Virus record (IMG/VR): IMGVR_UViG_3300048597_000092
Span: 1-35,644 of that record
From: a virus
DNA: 35,644 nucleotides
Strand: one strand, 5' to 3'
Both the position numbers and the translations under genes were made by a program. Shown one piece after another: positions 4,960 through 12,537 of this stretch; within the stretch, counting starts at the first letter, position 1, and every line of letters starts with the position of its first letter. The notes beneath the pieces are model-generated. The model saw nothing but the letters and a program-made list of their open reading frames with translations, ran no database searches and was not told where the DNA came from.

Positions 4960-7541
4960 TGCCTGCACCATCCCTGCCCCTCGACGAGGCGCAGGTCACA
5001 CGCTTCATGGCGCTGCTCGGCAAAACCCCGGACACCGCCCGCTTCCGTGCCTTCCCGCACGCCGAAAACCCCCACCGGGTCACCATCGGCCCGCGCAAAG
5101 GACCCTACGACCTCAAGGCCTTCGGCTTCTGGCAGGCCCAGGGCCGCGGCGTCTACATGGTCGTCAACGACGGCGGCGACACCAAGGCCTCGATCACCGT
5201 CTGCCGGGCCTTCTTCTGCGAATGGGACGATCGCCCCATCACCGACCAGCTCACCGCTTGGAAGGCCCTCGGCTACGGCGAGCCGACCTTCATCGTCCTC
5301 ACCGGCGGTAAGTCCGCTCACCTCTACTGGGTGCTCGCCGATCCCATCGCCCCCGACCAGTGGGAGCCGGTGCAGTCGGCACTCGTCGATCACGCCGGCG
5401 CCGACCCGAAGTGCAAAGACCTCCCCCGCGTCATGCGCCTCCCCGGCGGCCGCTACATCGGTCCCGATGGCACCCCCCAAGGTGAGACCGTCATCACCTC
5501 GGCCGCCGGCCGCCGCTACACCCTCGAGGAGGTCCTCAGCTGGCTTCCGGCCACCCCCACCCCACCACTGCAGCGCCAGGGCATCGACATCAGCGACCCC
5601 CGGCCGCTGGTGGTGGATCGCCCCCGCCCCCTCGATCAGGTGCGCGAGGCGCTCGCCGCCATCCCGCCCATCCTGCCTAAGACCGGACAGCGCGAGACCT
5701 TTCGCGCCATCGCCTGGGGGCTCCTCGGCGCCGTGCGTGAAGCCGGTGGGTCCGATGCCCTCGCCCTCCAGCTGCTACAGGCCCACAGCCCCGCGGTGAC
5801 CGACGCCGCCGAGTACCTGCAGAGCGAACCCCACACCATACGACCCAGCACTCTCTGGTATCACGCCAGGCAGCACGGCTGGCGCCCTCAGGAGGAGCGC
5901 ACCACCAGCGCCACCCCGGCACCGCCCCGGCACCACCCCGCCGCCACCCCGGCCGAACAGCCCGCCACCCCGCCGCTGCTCACCATCCACCAGGTGCGCA
6001 GCCAGCTGGCCGCGGCCGTCGCCGGCGGCGCTTCCGAAACCGATCTCGAGGTCTTGAAAATCGAGCTGGCCATGGCCAGTGACATGAACCCCGCCGCCCT
6101 CGGCGGGCTCCTTCGCTCCATCGCCAAGGAGCACGAGGCCGCCCAGTCCATCGCCGTCGAGACCCGTGGCCTCCGCGACGCTGCCGACTGGAAGGATGTC
6201 GGCGCCGCCATCACCCTGGAGGCCATCCTCCCGCCATCCATCGCCGCTGCCCTCCGCTGCCGTTGCAAGGCCCTCCCCACCGACGATGTGTCGGCGCTCA
6301 TGCCCTTCCTCGTCACTATCTCCAGCGCCCTGAAGCTCGGCAGCGAGGTGGTCGCCTCTGAAGCCGCCGACTACCGCGTGCCGCCCAACCTCTACGCCGC
6401 CTTGGTCGCCCGCTCCGGCGCCAAGAAGTCCCCCGTCTCCCGCCTCCTCGTCACCGCTCCCACCACCACCATTCGCCGCGAGCTCGCCAAGGCCCACACC
6501 CGCGCCCTTCAGGACTGGACCGAGCAGAACCGCAACGTCAAACCATCCGAACGCCCCGACCCGCCCCGGGCGGTGTTCATGTCCATCAGCGACACCACCG
6601 CCGAGGCCCTCGCCTCACAGCTGCAGGCCCAGGAGGTGCGCGGCCTTTCACTCCTCCTCCACCGCGATGAACTCGCCGGCATGTTCGGCTCCCTCAACGC
6701 CTACCGCTCCGGCCGCGGTGGTGATGAGGAGCAGCTGCTCGAAGCCTACGACGGCAGCGGCTTTCACTCCCTTCGCGTGGCGGCCACCGGCGGCGGACGC
6801 TTCTACGAACGCTGCCAGCTCTCCGTCTGGGGCACCATCCAGCCGGCCATCCTCGAGCGCCTGGTGGCCAATGGTGACGCCTCCGGCCTCTGGGCCCGCT
6901 TCATGTTCATCCCCCTTCCCGAGAAGGTCGTGCCGATCGCAGCCACTGAATCCACCAGCGAACGCGATGCCGCCGCCGATGCTGCCCTGCGCCTCAGCAA
7001 GATCTGCCAGCTGATCTACAAGCTCCCCCGCGCCTCCCTTTCCCTCACCGACGAGGCCCGGCGGGTGTTCTTCGACTACGAGGCCCGCTGCCAGGCCGAT
7101 GCCCTCGCCGCCCTTATCCCCGCCCAGGGCGCGCTGTGGGGGAAGGCCCCCGGCAAAGCACTACGCCTCGCCGGCCTGCTCCACACCATCCACCAGGTCG
7201 CTGGTGATGGTGATCACTCGCCACTGATCGAGGAGCAGATCATCCGGAACGCCGCCACCCTCGTCGATCACGTCAACAGCTGGACGATGAGCCTCCACGC
7301 TTCCGTCGAGCAGGGCCCCGCTACTCAGCTGATGCGCACCGTCCATCGGATTGCGCAGTCGCATGGTGGCTTCGTCAGCTCCCGCGACATCTGGTCGGCC
7401 ATGAGCCGTCAGCAGAGGAAGGAGATCGACTCGGCGGCCATCACCCAGGCGATGGAGGCACTGCAGGAACTGGGTTCTGGTGAGATTGAGCAGAGCCGGC
7501 GTGGCTCCATCCGGTACCAGGCGAACGGCGTTCTCCCGTGA
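4959..7541 (+). CDS. Replication primase-helicase (AEP-like plus DUF3987-type)
   Basis: An 860-residue protein from ATG 4959 (TGATG coupling). Residues 1-200 look like an archaeo-eukaryotic-type primase: an acidic metal motif in AFFCEWD (about 85-90), the s-x-H motif in GKSAHLYWVL (His121), and KDLPRVMRLPGG (about 153-164). A linker with the segment GQRETFRAIAWGLLGAV and a Pro-rich hinge (about 318-340) leads to a DUF3987-type ATPase core (about 415-830). The core has a degenerate P-loop RSGAKKSP (485-492), a Walker-B-like LLHRDELAG (570-571), a sensor segment LSVWGTIQP and a likely arginine finger in LWARF (Arg647). The protein should prime and unwind DNA at the phage origin. The iteron array directly after the gene is the probable target. 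The P-loop lacks the usual second glycine, a variation I believe also occurs in this family. Confidence 0.85.
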   Translation: MPAPSLPLDEAQVTRFMALLGKTPDTARFRAFPHAENPHRVTIGPRKGPYDLKAFGFWQAQGRGVYMVVNDGGDTKASITVCRAFFCEWDDRPITDQLTAWKALGYGEPTFIVLTGGKSAHLYWVLADPIAPDQWEPVQSALVDHAGADPKCKDLPRVMRLPGGRYIGPDGTPQGETVITSAAGRRYTLEEVLSWLPATPTPPLQRQGIDISDPRPLVVDRPRPLDQVREALAAIPPILPKTGQRETFRAIAWGLLGAVREAGGSDALALQLLQAHSPAVTDAAEYLQSEPHTIRPSTLWYHARQHGWRPQEERTTSATPAPPRHHPAATPAEQPATPPLLTIHQVRSQLAAAVAGGASETDLEVLKIELAMASDMNPAALGGLLRSIAKEHEAAQSIAVETRGLRDAADWKDVGAAITLEAILPPSIAAALRCRCKALPTDDVSALMPFLVTISSALKLGSEVVASEAADYRVPPNLYAALVARSGAKKSPVSRLLVTAPTTTIRRELAKAHTRALQDWTEQNRNVKPSERPDPPRAVFMSISDTTAEALASQLQAQEVRGLSLLLHRDELAGMFGSLNAYRSGRGGDEEQLLEAYDGSGFHSLRVAATGGGRFYERCQLSVWGTIQPAILERLVANGDASGLWARFMFIPLPEKVVPIAATESTSERDAAADAALRLSKICQLIYKLPRASLSLTDEARRVFFDYEARCQADALAALIPAQGALWGKAPGKALRLAGLLHTIHQVAGDGDHSPLIEEQIIRNAATLVDHVNSWTMSLHASVEQGPATQLMRTVHRIAQSHGGFVSSRDIWSAMSRQQRKEIDSAAITQAMEALQELGSGEIEQSRRGSIRYQANGVLP

Positions 7542-7593
7542 CCTCGCGCGCGGTGTGCTGAGTGTTGCGATCGGCTCTCAACTGGCCGACATA

Positions 7594-7874
7594 CGTGGGC
7601 GAATGTGGGCTGTGTGGGCTTCTGTGGGCTGGCGAGCCTACATTCACTTCCCTTCCGGCGCAGCGGGTTTCGGCAAAAAATGGCCGTTTGTGGGTTTGTG
7701 GGCTGCTTCGAGCGTGGGCGCGTTCGCGTGGCCCCTGAAAAGGGGAAAAAGAGAGGGCGAAAAGAGAAGGGGAACCCACAAACCCACACATATATATATT
7801 TCTTTCTAATCCCTTCCAGGGCAACGGATCTGACTGTGGGCTGCCCAGCCCACACATCGCCCACAGAACCCACA
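7594..7874. repeat. Iteron-rich, origin-like region
   Basis: Thirteen copies of an 8-mer near TGTGGGCT lie in 281 bp. Forward copies start at 7594, 7604, 7613, 7623, 7689, 7697, 7713 and 7835; reverse copies start at 7773, 7781, 7847, 7858 and 7867. The first four are 9-10 bp apart (one helical turn each). The 7835 and 7847 copies form a 20-bp dyad with 9-bp arms. Between the blocks is an A/T-rich tract (about 7788-7810) containing ATATATATATTTCTTTCTAA, the longest such run nearby, flanked by purine-rich DNA. Iterons plus an AT-rich unwinding element directly after the primase-helicase gene fit a theta-type replication origin. Frames across it are repetitive shadows. Confidence 0.65.
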
Positions 7875-7894
7875 CTCACCAGCCAGTGCCACCC

Positions 7895-8578
7895 ATGCTC
7901 CGCCGCCACCCCACCGACTGGCTCCCGCGACTTCCTGGCCTCTGCCGAGACGCAGAACACCGCTACCACCTGATCGATCGGTACGACGAAGGCGAAGCCT
8001 TCACCTTCCCGGTGTCGGTCACCGGCGTGCTCGCCGCCGGCAAGTCCACCTACGCCATGAAGGCCATCGAGGCCACGCGTGAGCAGTGGGAACCCCGCGG
8101 CAACACCGTGCACCGCGCCCTGGAGCTGGCCTGCACCGACCCGGCCTTCCACCCCGACCACTGGGGCCCGTGCTGGCGGTGGATCGACTGGGTGTGGCCG
8201 CTGCTCACCCACCCGCTCTGGGATGGCGTGGAGATCATCGCCAGCGAGATGGGGCTCTACGCCACCGACGGCAGCGTGGCGGGGACGTTCGACGGCGCCT
8301 ACCAGCTGCCCGGCGGCGAGCGGATCCTGTTCGACCTGAAGACCCAGGCGCGCGCGGATGCCGGCGCCTACGACACCCGCCCGCAGCTCGGCGGGTACCT
8401 GTGGATGGCGGCGCAACACGGCATCACCTTCGACGGGGCCGCAACGCTCTGGGCACGGCCCGGGAAGACCACCCCGCAGTGCTTCGGGGTGGATGAGTGC
8501 CTGGAGGCATGGGCGGCCGCCTGGGGGGCGTACAGGGCCCTCTCGCGGGGTGGGCGCCAGCCCCTGCTTATTGGCTGA
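7895..8578 (+). CDS. RecB/Cas4-like PD-(D/E)XK nuclease
   Basis: A 227-residue protein from ATG 7895; a GTG at 7886 is possible. All RecB-type nuclease motifs are visible: GNTVHRALE (His73), a Glu in SEMGLY (118), GTFDG (Asp133), FDLKTQ (Asp147-x-Lys149) and QLGGYLW (Gln164-x3-Tyr168). There is no C-terminal Cys cluster, so it is not an iron-sulfur Cas4. Phage enzymes of this type act as exonucleases that resect DNA ends for recombination and concatemer processing. No single-strand annealing protein was recognised beside it. Trp-rich stretches (WGPCWRWIDWVWP) between motifs I and II are unusual but keep the frame. It follows the origin-like region and is probably co-expressed with replication. 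Confidence 0.85.
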   Translation: MLRRHPTDWLPRLPGLCRDAEHRYHLIDRYDEGEAFTFPVSVTGVLAAGKSTYAMKAIEATREQWEPRGNTVHRALELACTDPAFHPDHWGPCWRWIDWVWPLLTHPLWDGVEIIASEMGLYATDGSVAGTFDGAYQLPGGERILFDLKTQARADAGAYDTRPQLGGYLWMAAQHGITFDGAATLWARPGKTTPQCFGVDECLEAWAAAWGAYRALSRGGRQPLLIG

Positions 8579-8630
8579 GGCTGGTAACCAGTAAGTCTCA
8601 GGAGACGTACAGTAGGCATCGTTCAGGAGC

Positions 8631-8652
8631 GGAGCCGGCTGCAACCGGCTCC
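8631..8652 (+). terminator. Strong hairpin after the nuclease gene
   Basis: GGAGCCGG (8631-8638) and CCGGCTCC (8645-8652) form a perfect 8-bp GC-rich stem with a 6-nt loop, 53 nt after the stop at 8578. No T-tract follows, so termination would be atypical, but the position and stability suit a transcript 3' end. Two smaller dyads precede it: CTGGT-A-ACCAG (8581-8591) and GTCTC-AG-GAGAC (8595-8606). Confidence 0.4.
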
Positions 8653-8710
8653 TCAACAGCTCCCGCCAGCAGTGGTATGACCCCACGCTGCTGGTGTACT
8701 CAGTCTCTGC

Positions 8711-8727
8711 GCATTGACCGTCAATGC
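8711..8727. promoter_or_regulatory. Perfect 17-bp operator-like dyad
   Basis: GCATTGACCGTCAATGC is a perfect inverted repeat with 8-bp arms and a single central base. It lies 36 bp before ATG 8763; an alternative in-frame ATG at 8724 falls inside it. A 12-bp palindrome, CTGGGATCCCAG, follows at 8736-8747. Such a compact dyad is typical of a dimeric repressor site. Confidence 0.5.
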
Positions 8728-8762
8728 CTAGTTGGCTGGGATCCCAGGGGTGCATCCGCACC

Positions 8763-9656
8763 ATGCAGATCGAACTCTTCAACACCGACCGCTATGGCAC
8801 CCTTGGCCATGCGTGGAGGCGACGACTAAAGGCCCGGGGCTTGCCTGCGTTGGCAGAGCTTGTTCAGGGAGAAGACATTTGGATAGGCGAGCTTTGCGCG
8901 ATGGAGGACGAAGCGCATCAAGCTGGCGAGCCAGAAAGCTTCGACCGGTTCATGAAGGATCTTGAGATTCAAAACTTTCCTGTCTCCTTGTTCCGGAGTT
9001 GGATGCCAGCTTGGCGATGCCGCCACAATCCATTGACCGGCACGAAGGTCTCGCATTTGCCAATGCTGTGTCAGGTCAAAGGCAAGATTGATTCAGAGCA
9101 GCTGGCTCCGGTTTCCACACAGGTACAGATGCTGGCAGAACCCACGACGCCCAACCGTCTCGCTGCCCCAATCAATTTCACCGACTTGTCCCAAGGCGGC
9201 CGCCTTGCGCCGCACATCTCTGGCCAGATCGGGGAAGACAGCGTTGAGTCAGTTCTTAAACGGCTAGGTATCCAGTATCAGACACAGTTTATCGCTCCGT
9301 TTATCGGATGGGGAAAGTCGCGCCAGTCACGGGTTGATTTCAAGGTGGCGCCCTTCAATGACGAGCCACTTGAGCGAGGCTTTTACCTGGAGGTTAAGTG
9401 GCGCAATAGATCAATTAGTGCCGACGACAACCTTACCGCGCTACTCCATAACATTGAGGCGTGGTACGACCTGCCGTGCATCGTGCTATATGACGGGGAA
9501 GGCGCTGTTGGCGAAGCTTATGAAACAGTTCGCCACCAAATGGAGCAAAAGAGAAGGAAACTAACCGACAAGCTGCTGGCGGTGATGACGTTTAATCAGT
9601 TCGTGTTGTTCGCTCAGACTCAGCTGGGGCAGCAACGTGTTGAGGCGGTGGCGTGA
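8763..9656 (+). CDS. Restriction-enzyme-like PD-(D/E)XK nuclease
   Basis: A 297-residue protein from ATG 8763, chosen because the upstream ATG (8724) lies within the operator-like dyad. The N-terminal half is helical with Trp/Cys/His residues (FRSWMPAWRCRHNP). The catalytic core is in residues 154-245: GQIGEDSVESVL (Glu), SRVDFKV (Asp192), and YLEVKWR (Glu210-x-Lys212), followed by a helix and LPCIVLYDGEG, the strand order of type II restriction-like folds. The family is not identified. GC is clearly lower than in neighbouring genes, suggesting separate acquisition. The stop overlaps the next gene by one base. No methyltransferase is nearby, so it is either a solitary phage nuclease acting on host or rival DNA or a recombination enzyme. 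Confidence 0.65.
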   Translation: MQIELFNTDRYGTLGHAWRRRLKARGLPALAELVQGEDIWIGELCAMEDEAHQAGEPESFDRFMKDLEIQNFPVSLFRSWMPAWRCRHNPLTGTKVSHLPMLCQVKGKIDSEQLAPVSTQVQMLAEPTTPNRLAAPINFTDLSQGGRLAPHISGQIGEDSVESVLKRLGIQYQTQFIAPFIGWGKSRQSRVDFKVAPFNDEPLERGFYLEVKWRNRSISADDNLTALLHNIEAWYDLPCIVLYDGEGAVGEAYETVRHQMEQKRRKLTDKLLAVMTFNQFVLFAQTQLGQQRVEAVA

Positions 9657-10591
9657 TGGACACCGCAATCGTTGACGTGCAGGCCATGTCGCAGGGGCCC
9701 TCAGATGGCTTCGACTATGACCGGATGATCTCTGATCCTGTGGCCCGTGACTGGGCCGAGTCAGCGGCAGGTTTCATCACCTTCGGACTCGGCAAGGCGG
9801 TGGTAAAGGTGCTGGAGGCTGGCAACCTGCTGGCGGAGGCGAAACGCCGACTGTCTCATGGGGAGTACCTGCCCTGGGTACAGCAGGCGTGTGGCTTGAG
9901 GCCGCAGCATGCGAGCCAGCTGATCAAGGCGGCTGAATGGGTGAATGTTGGACGTGTCCAACATTTGGAAGGCGTGACGGACGTGAAGACGCTGTTCCTA
10001 CTCTCCGCCGACGCCACTCCGGAGGACGTGCGGGAGTGGTTCATGGAACGCGCGGCTGCTGGCGACGTGCCCAGCCGGGCGGAAGTGGCAGAGAGGAAGC
10101 GCCGAGCCGCCGGCAAGCCTGCCGCTCCTCGTCCTGTTGAGTTGCAGGCGCTATCCCTGGTGCGCCGTCAGCAGATCGGCGAGATGGAAGCGGCCCTGGC
10201 CATTGCTCGGCAGATCACCACTGTCACCGAGGCCCAGCTGCTGGCAGAGTTGGGACTTCGCGAACTCCCGAAGGCAAAGGTGCTGGCTGCCACTTCTGCC
10301 GATTTTCACCGGCGCCCTGATGGCAGTGGATGGGATCGAATCCCGCACGCCGGCCGCATTGAGGTTTCCTGCCAGGCGAACCAATGCGATCTCGCGCCGC
10401 CCGCTTCTAGCGGCGCCGAGGTGGTGGACCGCGCCGCGGCTGCTGCTCGTATCGGCATGACCCCCAACGCATTAAGCGTTCAGCTCAACCCCAAGAAGAA
10501 CCCTTCTGGTGTTGTGCGCGGGGGCCTTCGTCTCACTCGCGTCGGCCGCGGCCTGGTTCAGGTCGAACCGGTAGCCCATACGGCTACGTAG
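9656..10591 (+). CDS. DUF3102-like DNA-binding protein
   Basis: A 311-residue protein from ATG 9656, coupled by TGATG to the nuclease gene. Residues 40-100 match the DUF3102 pattern: AGNLLAEAKRRLSHGEYLPW, then QACGLRPQHASQLIKAAEW, a helix-turn-helix-like unit found in phage and plasmid proteins. The middle (about 135-230) is helical and charged (AEVAERKRRAAGKP, then QIGEMEAALAIARQITTVTEAQLL). Near the C-terminus VDRAAAAARIGMTPNALSVQ looks like a second HTH before a basic end (GVVRGGLRLTRVGRGLVQVE). It probably binds DNA and may regulate the pair through the dyads upstream of 8763, or direct the nuclease. Both ideas are inference from linkage. Confidence 0.65.
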   Translation: MDTAIVDVQAMSQGPSDGFDYDRMISDPVARDWAESAAGFITFGLGKAVVKVLEAGNLLAEAKRRLSHGEYLPWVQQACGLRPQHASQLIKAAEWVNVGRVQHLEGVTDVKTLFLLSADATPEDVREWFMERAAAGDVPSRAEVAERKRRAAGKPAAPRPVELQALSLVRRQQIGEMEAALAIARQITTVTEAQLLAELGLRELPKAKVLAATSADFHRRPDGSGWDRIPHAGRIEVSCQANQCDLAPPASSGAEVVDRAAAAARIGMTPNALSVQLNPKKNPSGVVRGGLRLTRVGRGLVQVEPVAHTAT

Positions 10592-10773
10592 TGCTATCGT
10601 TCCGTCGTGGCACGGCGAAGAGACCCGCCGCGCCTGCCCTCCCCTCTGATGCCATGCACTGTCCGGACCACACGGTGTTCTCCACGCGTGTAGGAGCGCG
10701 TGGGATGGCCTCTTAGAAGCAGCGGGACCCGTCGAGGTCTGCCGGTGGCTCCAGGGTTCGAAAGGCTCCTCGC

Positions 10774-10923
10774 ATGGCCGGCAGCAAGGGCAGCAGCCAC
10801 ACCAACCCCACCCCATCACCTCCTGATCAGCACATGCGATCGCTCCTCACCCACCCCGACGCCCCGGCGTGGTTCCTGTTCCTCTTCGTCTTCGCCGCGG
10901 TGGTCTCCCATGTCGGTCGCTGA
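10774..10923 (+). CDS. 49-residue single-pass membrane microprotein
   Basis: ATG 10774 follows an AAAGG at a suitable distance and opens 49 codons, too short for most gene finders. The first 20 residues are polar (GSKGSSHTNPTPSPPDQH). A basic/polar joint (MRSLLTHPDAP) leads into a clear membrane helix (AWFLFLFVFAAVVSHVG), ending at Arg. An internal ATG at 10834 would give a 29-residue version with the same helix. The stop at 10923 lies 14 nt inside the next gene. Small phage membrane peptides of this type include holins, antiholins and exclusion proteins. Nothing here decides between them. Confidence 0.5.
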   Translation: MAGSKGSSHTNPTPSPPDQHMRSLLTHPDAPAWFLFLFVFAAVVSHVGR

Positions 10924-11260
10924 CGCACCCCGCCCCCACATGGATGCGGTCATCGAGTCGCTCATCGATGTCCAGCGGAAGATCGCCAACCTCGAAGACT
11001 TCAAGGGCAAGCTCCTCGCCGAGCTCACCGACGCCCACGACCTGGGCCTGATCGCCGACAAGATCACCACCCACGACGGTTGGACCATCTCCCACTCCCC
11101 CGGCCGCAAGCTCTACGACTACCCAGACGATGTGCTGGCTCTGGAGACCAGTCTCAAGTCCGCCAAGGAGGCTGCCGTTGCCACCAAGCGCGCCACCCTC
11201 AAGCCCTCCACCCCCTACTGGTCGGTGCGCGCGCCCAGACCGCCGAAGGAGGCACCGTGA
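10910..11260 (+). CDS. Small phage protein with coiled-coil ends, unknown
   Basis: A 116-residue protein from ATG 10910; a longer frame upstream is a low-complexity shadow of the membrane microprotein. It begins with a long helix (MDAVIESLIDVQRKIANLED, then FKGKLLAELTDA), has a beta segment around THDGWTISHSPGRKLYDYPD, then a helix (DVLALETSLKSAKEAAVA) and finishes TPYWSVRAPRPPKEAP. The order helix, short beta hairpin with a Lys-Tyr-x-Tyr-Pro turn, helix ending in a YWSV strand is seen in many small early phage proteins of unknown function, often near recombination genes. It is cytosolic. AAGGAGG near its 3' end serves as the ribosome binding site of the next gene. Confidence 0.7.
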   Translation: MSVADAPRPHMDAVIESLIDVQRKIANLEDFKGKLLAELTDAHDLGLIADKITTHDGWTISHSPGRKLYDYPDDVLALETSLKSAKEAAVATKRATLKPSTPYWSVRAPRPPKEAP

Positions 11261-11472
11261 AGCCCTCCCTCCATCGCGCGCAGGCTGAACTTCTCCGCCG
11301 CTACGAACACCAGCCCGCCGCCGAATCAGCCCCCGTCTCTGCCGCCCAGGCCGAACGCGATCGCATCCTCGCCCTCCTCCGCATCCGTCGCACCACCCTT
11401 CAATCCCTCGGCCAAGGCTGGACCGCTCGCCTTCGTGAAGTGCAGACCATTATCGACATGATCCAGCCATGA
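11257..11472 (+). CDS. Small helical protein, unknown
   Basis: A 71-residue protein with a GTG start at 11257 in the GTGA overlap, preceded by AAGGAGG, the best ribosome binding site in this part of the window. The sequence is helical and basic: PSLHRAQAELLRRYEHQP, an Ala/Ser/Pro hinge, and a long helix (QAERDRILALLRIRRTTLQS, then LGQGWTARLREVQTIIDMI). The heptad-like Leu/Ile spacing suggests a coiled coil. No motif gives a function. It overlaps the following gene by ATGA, so five consecutive genes from 10910 to 12537 are linked by overlapping codons. Confidence 0.65.
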   Translation: MKPSLHRAQAELLRRYEHQPAAESAPVSAAQAERDRILALLRIRRTTLQSLGQGWTARLREVQTIIDMIQP

Positions 11473-11705
11473 CGAAGTTCGTCCCCAACTACAACCTCGC
11501 CCCCACCGACTTCGACCGGCCCCTGGAATCAGGCGAGGGCATCACCCGTACCAGCGCACCACACGCCCGGCACTTCCGCTTCATCATCACCTTCACCCAC
11601 GCGCGCCCATTGCGCACCACCATCCTCGCCACCTCACGATCGGAAGCCGAGAAGTTCGCCCGGGCCCGCCATCCAACCCTCATCAGCCTGCACCCCGCCG
11701 ACTGA
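11469..11705 (+). CDS. Small beta-rich protein, unknown
   Basis: A 78-residue protein from ATG 11469 (ATGA overlap). After an unstructured start (MTKFVPNYNLAPTDFDRPLE) it has two strands (ARHFRFIITFTHARP and LRTTILATSRSEAE) and a helix (AEKFARARHPTLISLHPAD), a beta-beta-alpha layout in which the helix follows SRSEAE. This is typical of small phage proteins that modify or bind another protein or DNA, but no family is recognised. The stop overlaps the next start by one base. Confidence 0.65.
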   Translation: MTKFVPNYNLAPTDFDRPLESGEGITRTSAPHARHFRFIITFTHARPLRTTILATSRSEAEKFARARHPTLISLHPAD

Positions 11706-12040
11706 TGAGCAACCCGCAGAAGCGAAAGGGTGACGCCGCCGAACTCGAGGCCGCCCGCCTCATCCACGACCTCACCGGCTTCCCGGCACGTCGCAAGCTC
11801 GGCGCCGGCCGCACCGATGACACCGGCGACATCGACGGCATCCCCTCCACCGTCATTCAGGTCGCCAACTGGCGCGACGTGACGGCAGCCCTGCGGGCTA
11901 AACCCCTCGGCGCTGAGGCCCAGCGCCTCAACGACCAGGCCACCTTCGCCGCCACCTTCCTTCGCCTCCGCGGCGGCCTCTGGCGCGTCGCCCTCACCCC
12001 CGAGCAATGGGCCGTCTACGTCCGCGAATCCCTTCCATGA
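11705..12040 (+). CDS. Holliday-junction-resolvase-like protein with altered active site
   Basis: A 111-residue protein from ATG 11705 (TGATG coupling). The N-terminus KRKGDAAELEAARLIHDLTG followed by FPARRKLGAGRTDDTGDIDG is the start of an archaeal-type (Hjc-like) or phage PD-(D/E)XK resolvase: an early Glu and the GDIDG strand with the metal-binding Asp. The expected next strand would carry E-x-K, but here it reads STVIQVANW, with Gln and Asn in place of Glu and Lys. The rest (QRLNDQATFAATFLRLRGG, then WRVALTPEQWAVYV) forms a helix and final strands. The fold is probably kept, but cleavage by the usual mechanism is doubtful. It may bind junctions or partner an active nuclease. It overlaps the next gene by ATGA. 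Confidence 0.55.
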   Translation: MSNPQKRKGDAAELEAARLIHDLTGFPARRKLGAGRTDDTGDIDGIPSTVIQVANWRDVTAALRAKPLGAEAQRLNDQATFAATFLRLRGGLWRVALTPEQWAVYVRESLP

Positions 12041-12537
12041 AACGCTGCCTCACGCTTCTCAGTCTCAGCAGCCTGATGGCCTGCCAGACGCTCCCCGCCC
12101 ACGCCGACGCGCCACCCCCCGGCGCACACCCCGGCCGGGTCTTCCCCGGTGAGCAGTACGCCCCGCCGGCCAGCATCACCCGCACCGACCCCCTGGGTTA
12201 CCTCCCGGCACCCGTCCGGCGCATTCCCGGGGGATCCTCGGCGAGCCGCATCTTCGACGCTCCCCTCACCGGCGGGGGCCGCTACAGCCCACCGCCCTGG
12301 GCCCCGGGCCGCGGCTCGCTGGTGAGCTTCGTGGTGCCTGGCCTCGATCTGCCGCCCGGTGACGGCGGCGGCGACGACGGCGGCGGCGACGGTGAGCCGC
12401 CCTACAACCCGCCGCCGCACCCCGAGCCCCCCTCGCCTCCCGATCACCAGCCGGCTGTGCCCGGCCCGCTGCCTCTGGCCGGTGTGGCTGCAGCCTGGGG
12501 GTGGGCAAGACGGCTTCGGAGAAGGGTGGGGAAGTGA
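12037..12537 (+). CDS. Exported protein with PEP-CTERM-like C-terminal sorting tail
   Basis: A 166-residue protein from ATG 12037 (ATGA overlap). The N-terminus MKRCLTLLSLSSLMACQT is a signal peptide; SLMAC could be a lipobox (Cys16), or cleavage may occur after AHADA. The mature part is Pro/Gly-rich with an Asp-Gly repeat (about 113-127) and PYNPPPHPEPPSPP, so it is probably extended. The C-terminus reads VPGPLPLAGVAAAWGW then ARRLRRRVGK: a VPGPLP motif, a hydrophobic helix and a basic end. This is the layout of the cyanobacterial variant of PEP-CTERM signals, which an exosortase cuts and which send proteins to the outer surface. It would act outside the inner membrane. A role in lysis or surface alteration is possible. 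Confidence 0.65.
   Translation: MKRCLTLLSLSSLMACQTLPAHADAPPPGAHPGRVFPGEQYAPPASITRTDPLGYLPAPVRRIPGGSSASRIFDAPLTGGGRYSPPPWAPGRGSLVSFVVPGLDLPPGDGGGDDGGGDGEPPYNPPPHPEPPSPPDHQPAVPGPLPLAGVAAAWGWARRLRRRVGK

Noticed and set aside
7480-7973. Rightward frames across the iteron region
   Set aside because: They are repetitive Trp/Gly/Val text produced by the TGTGGG repeats and lack start context.
7409-8785. A 458-codon leftward frame across the origin-like region
   Set aside because: It reads through the iterons and both flanking genes on the opposite strand, and its composition follows the repeats.
10592-10773. Possible short genes between the DUF3102-like gene and the membrane microprotein
   Set aside because: Only very short Arg/Pro-rich frames are present, with no binding site or coupling; no clear promoter seen either.
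10690-10790. tRNA-like GGGTTCGAAA that might mark a tRNA or attachment site
   Set aside because: The bases around the TTCGAAA do not pair into a 5-bp T-stem, and no acceptor or anticodon arm can be formed.
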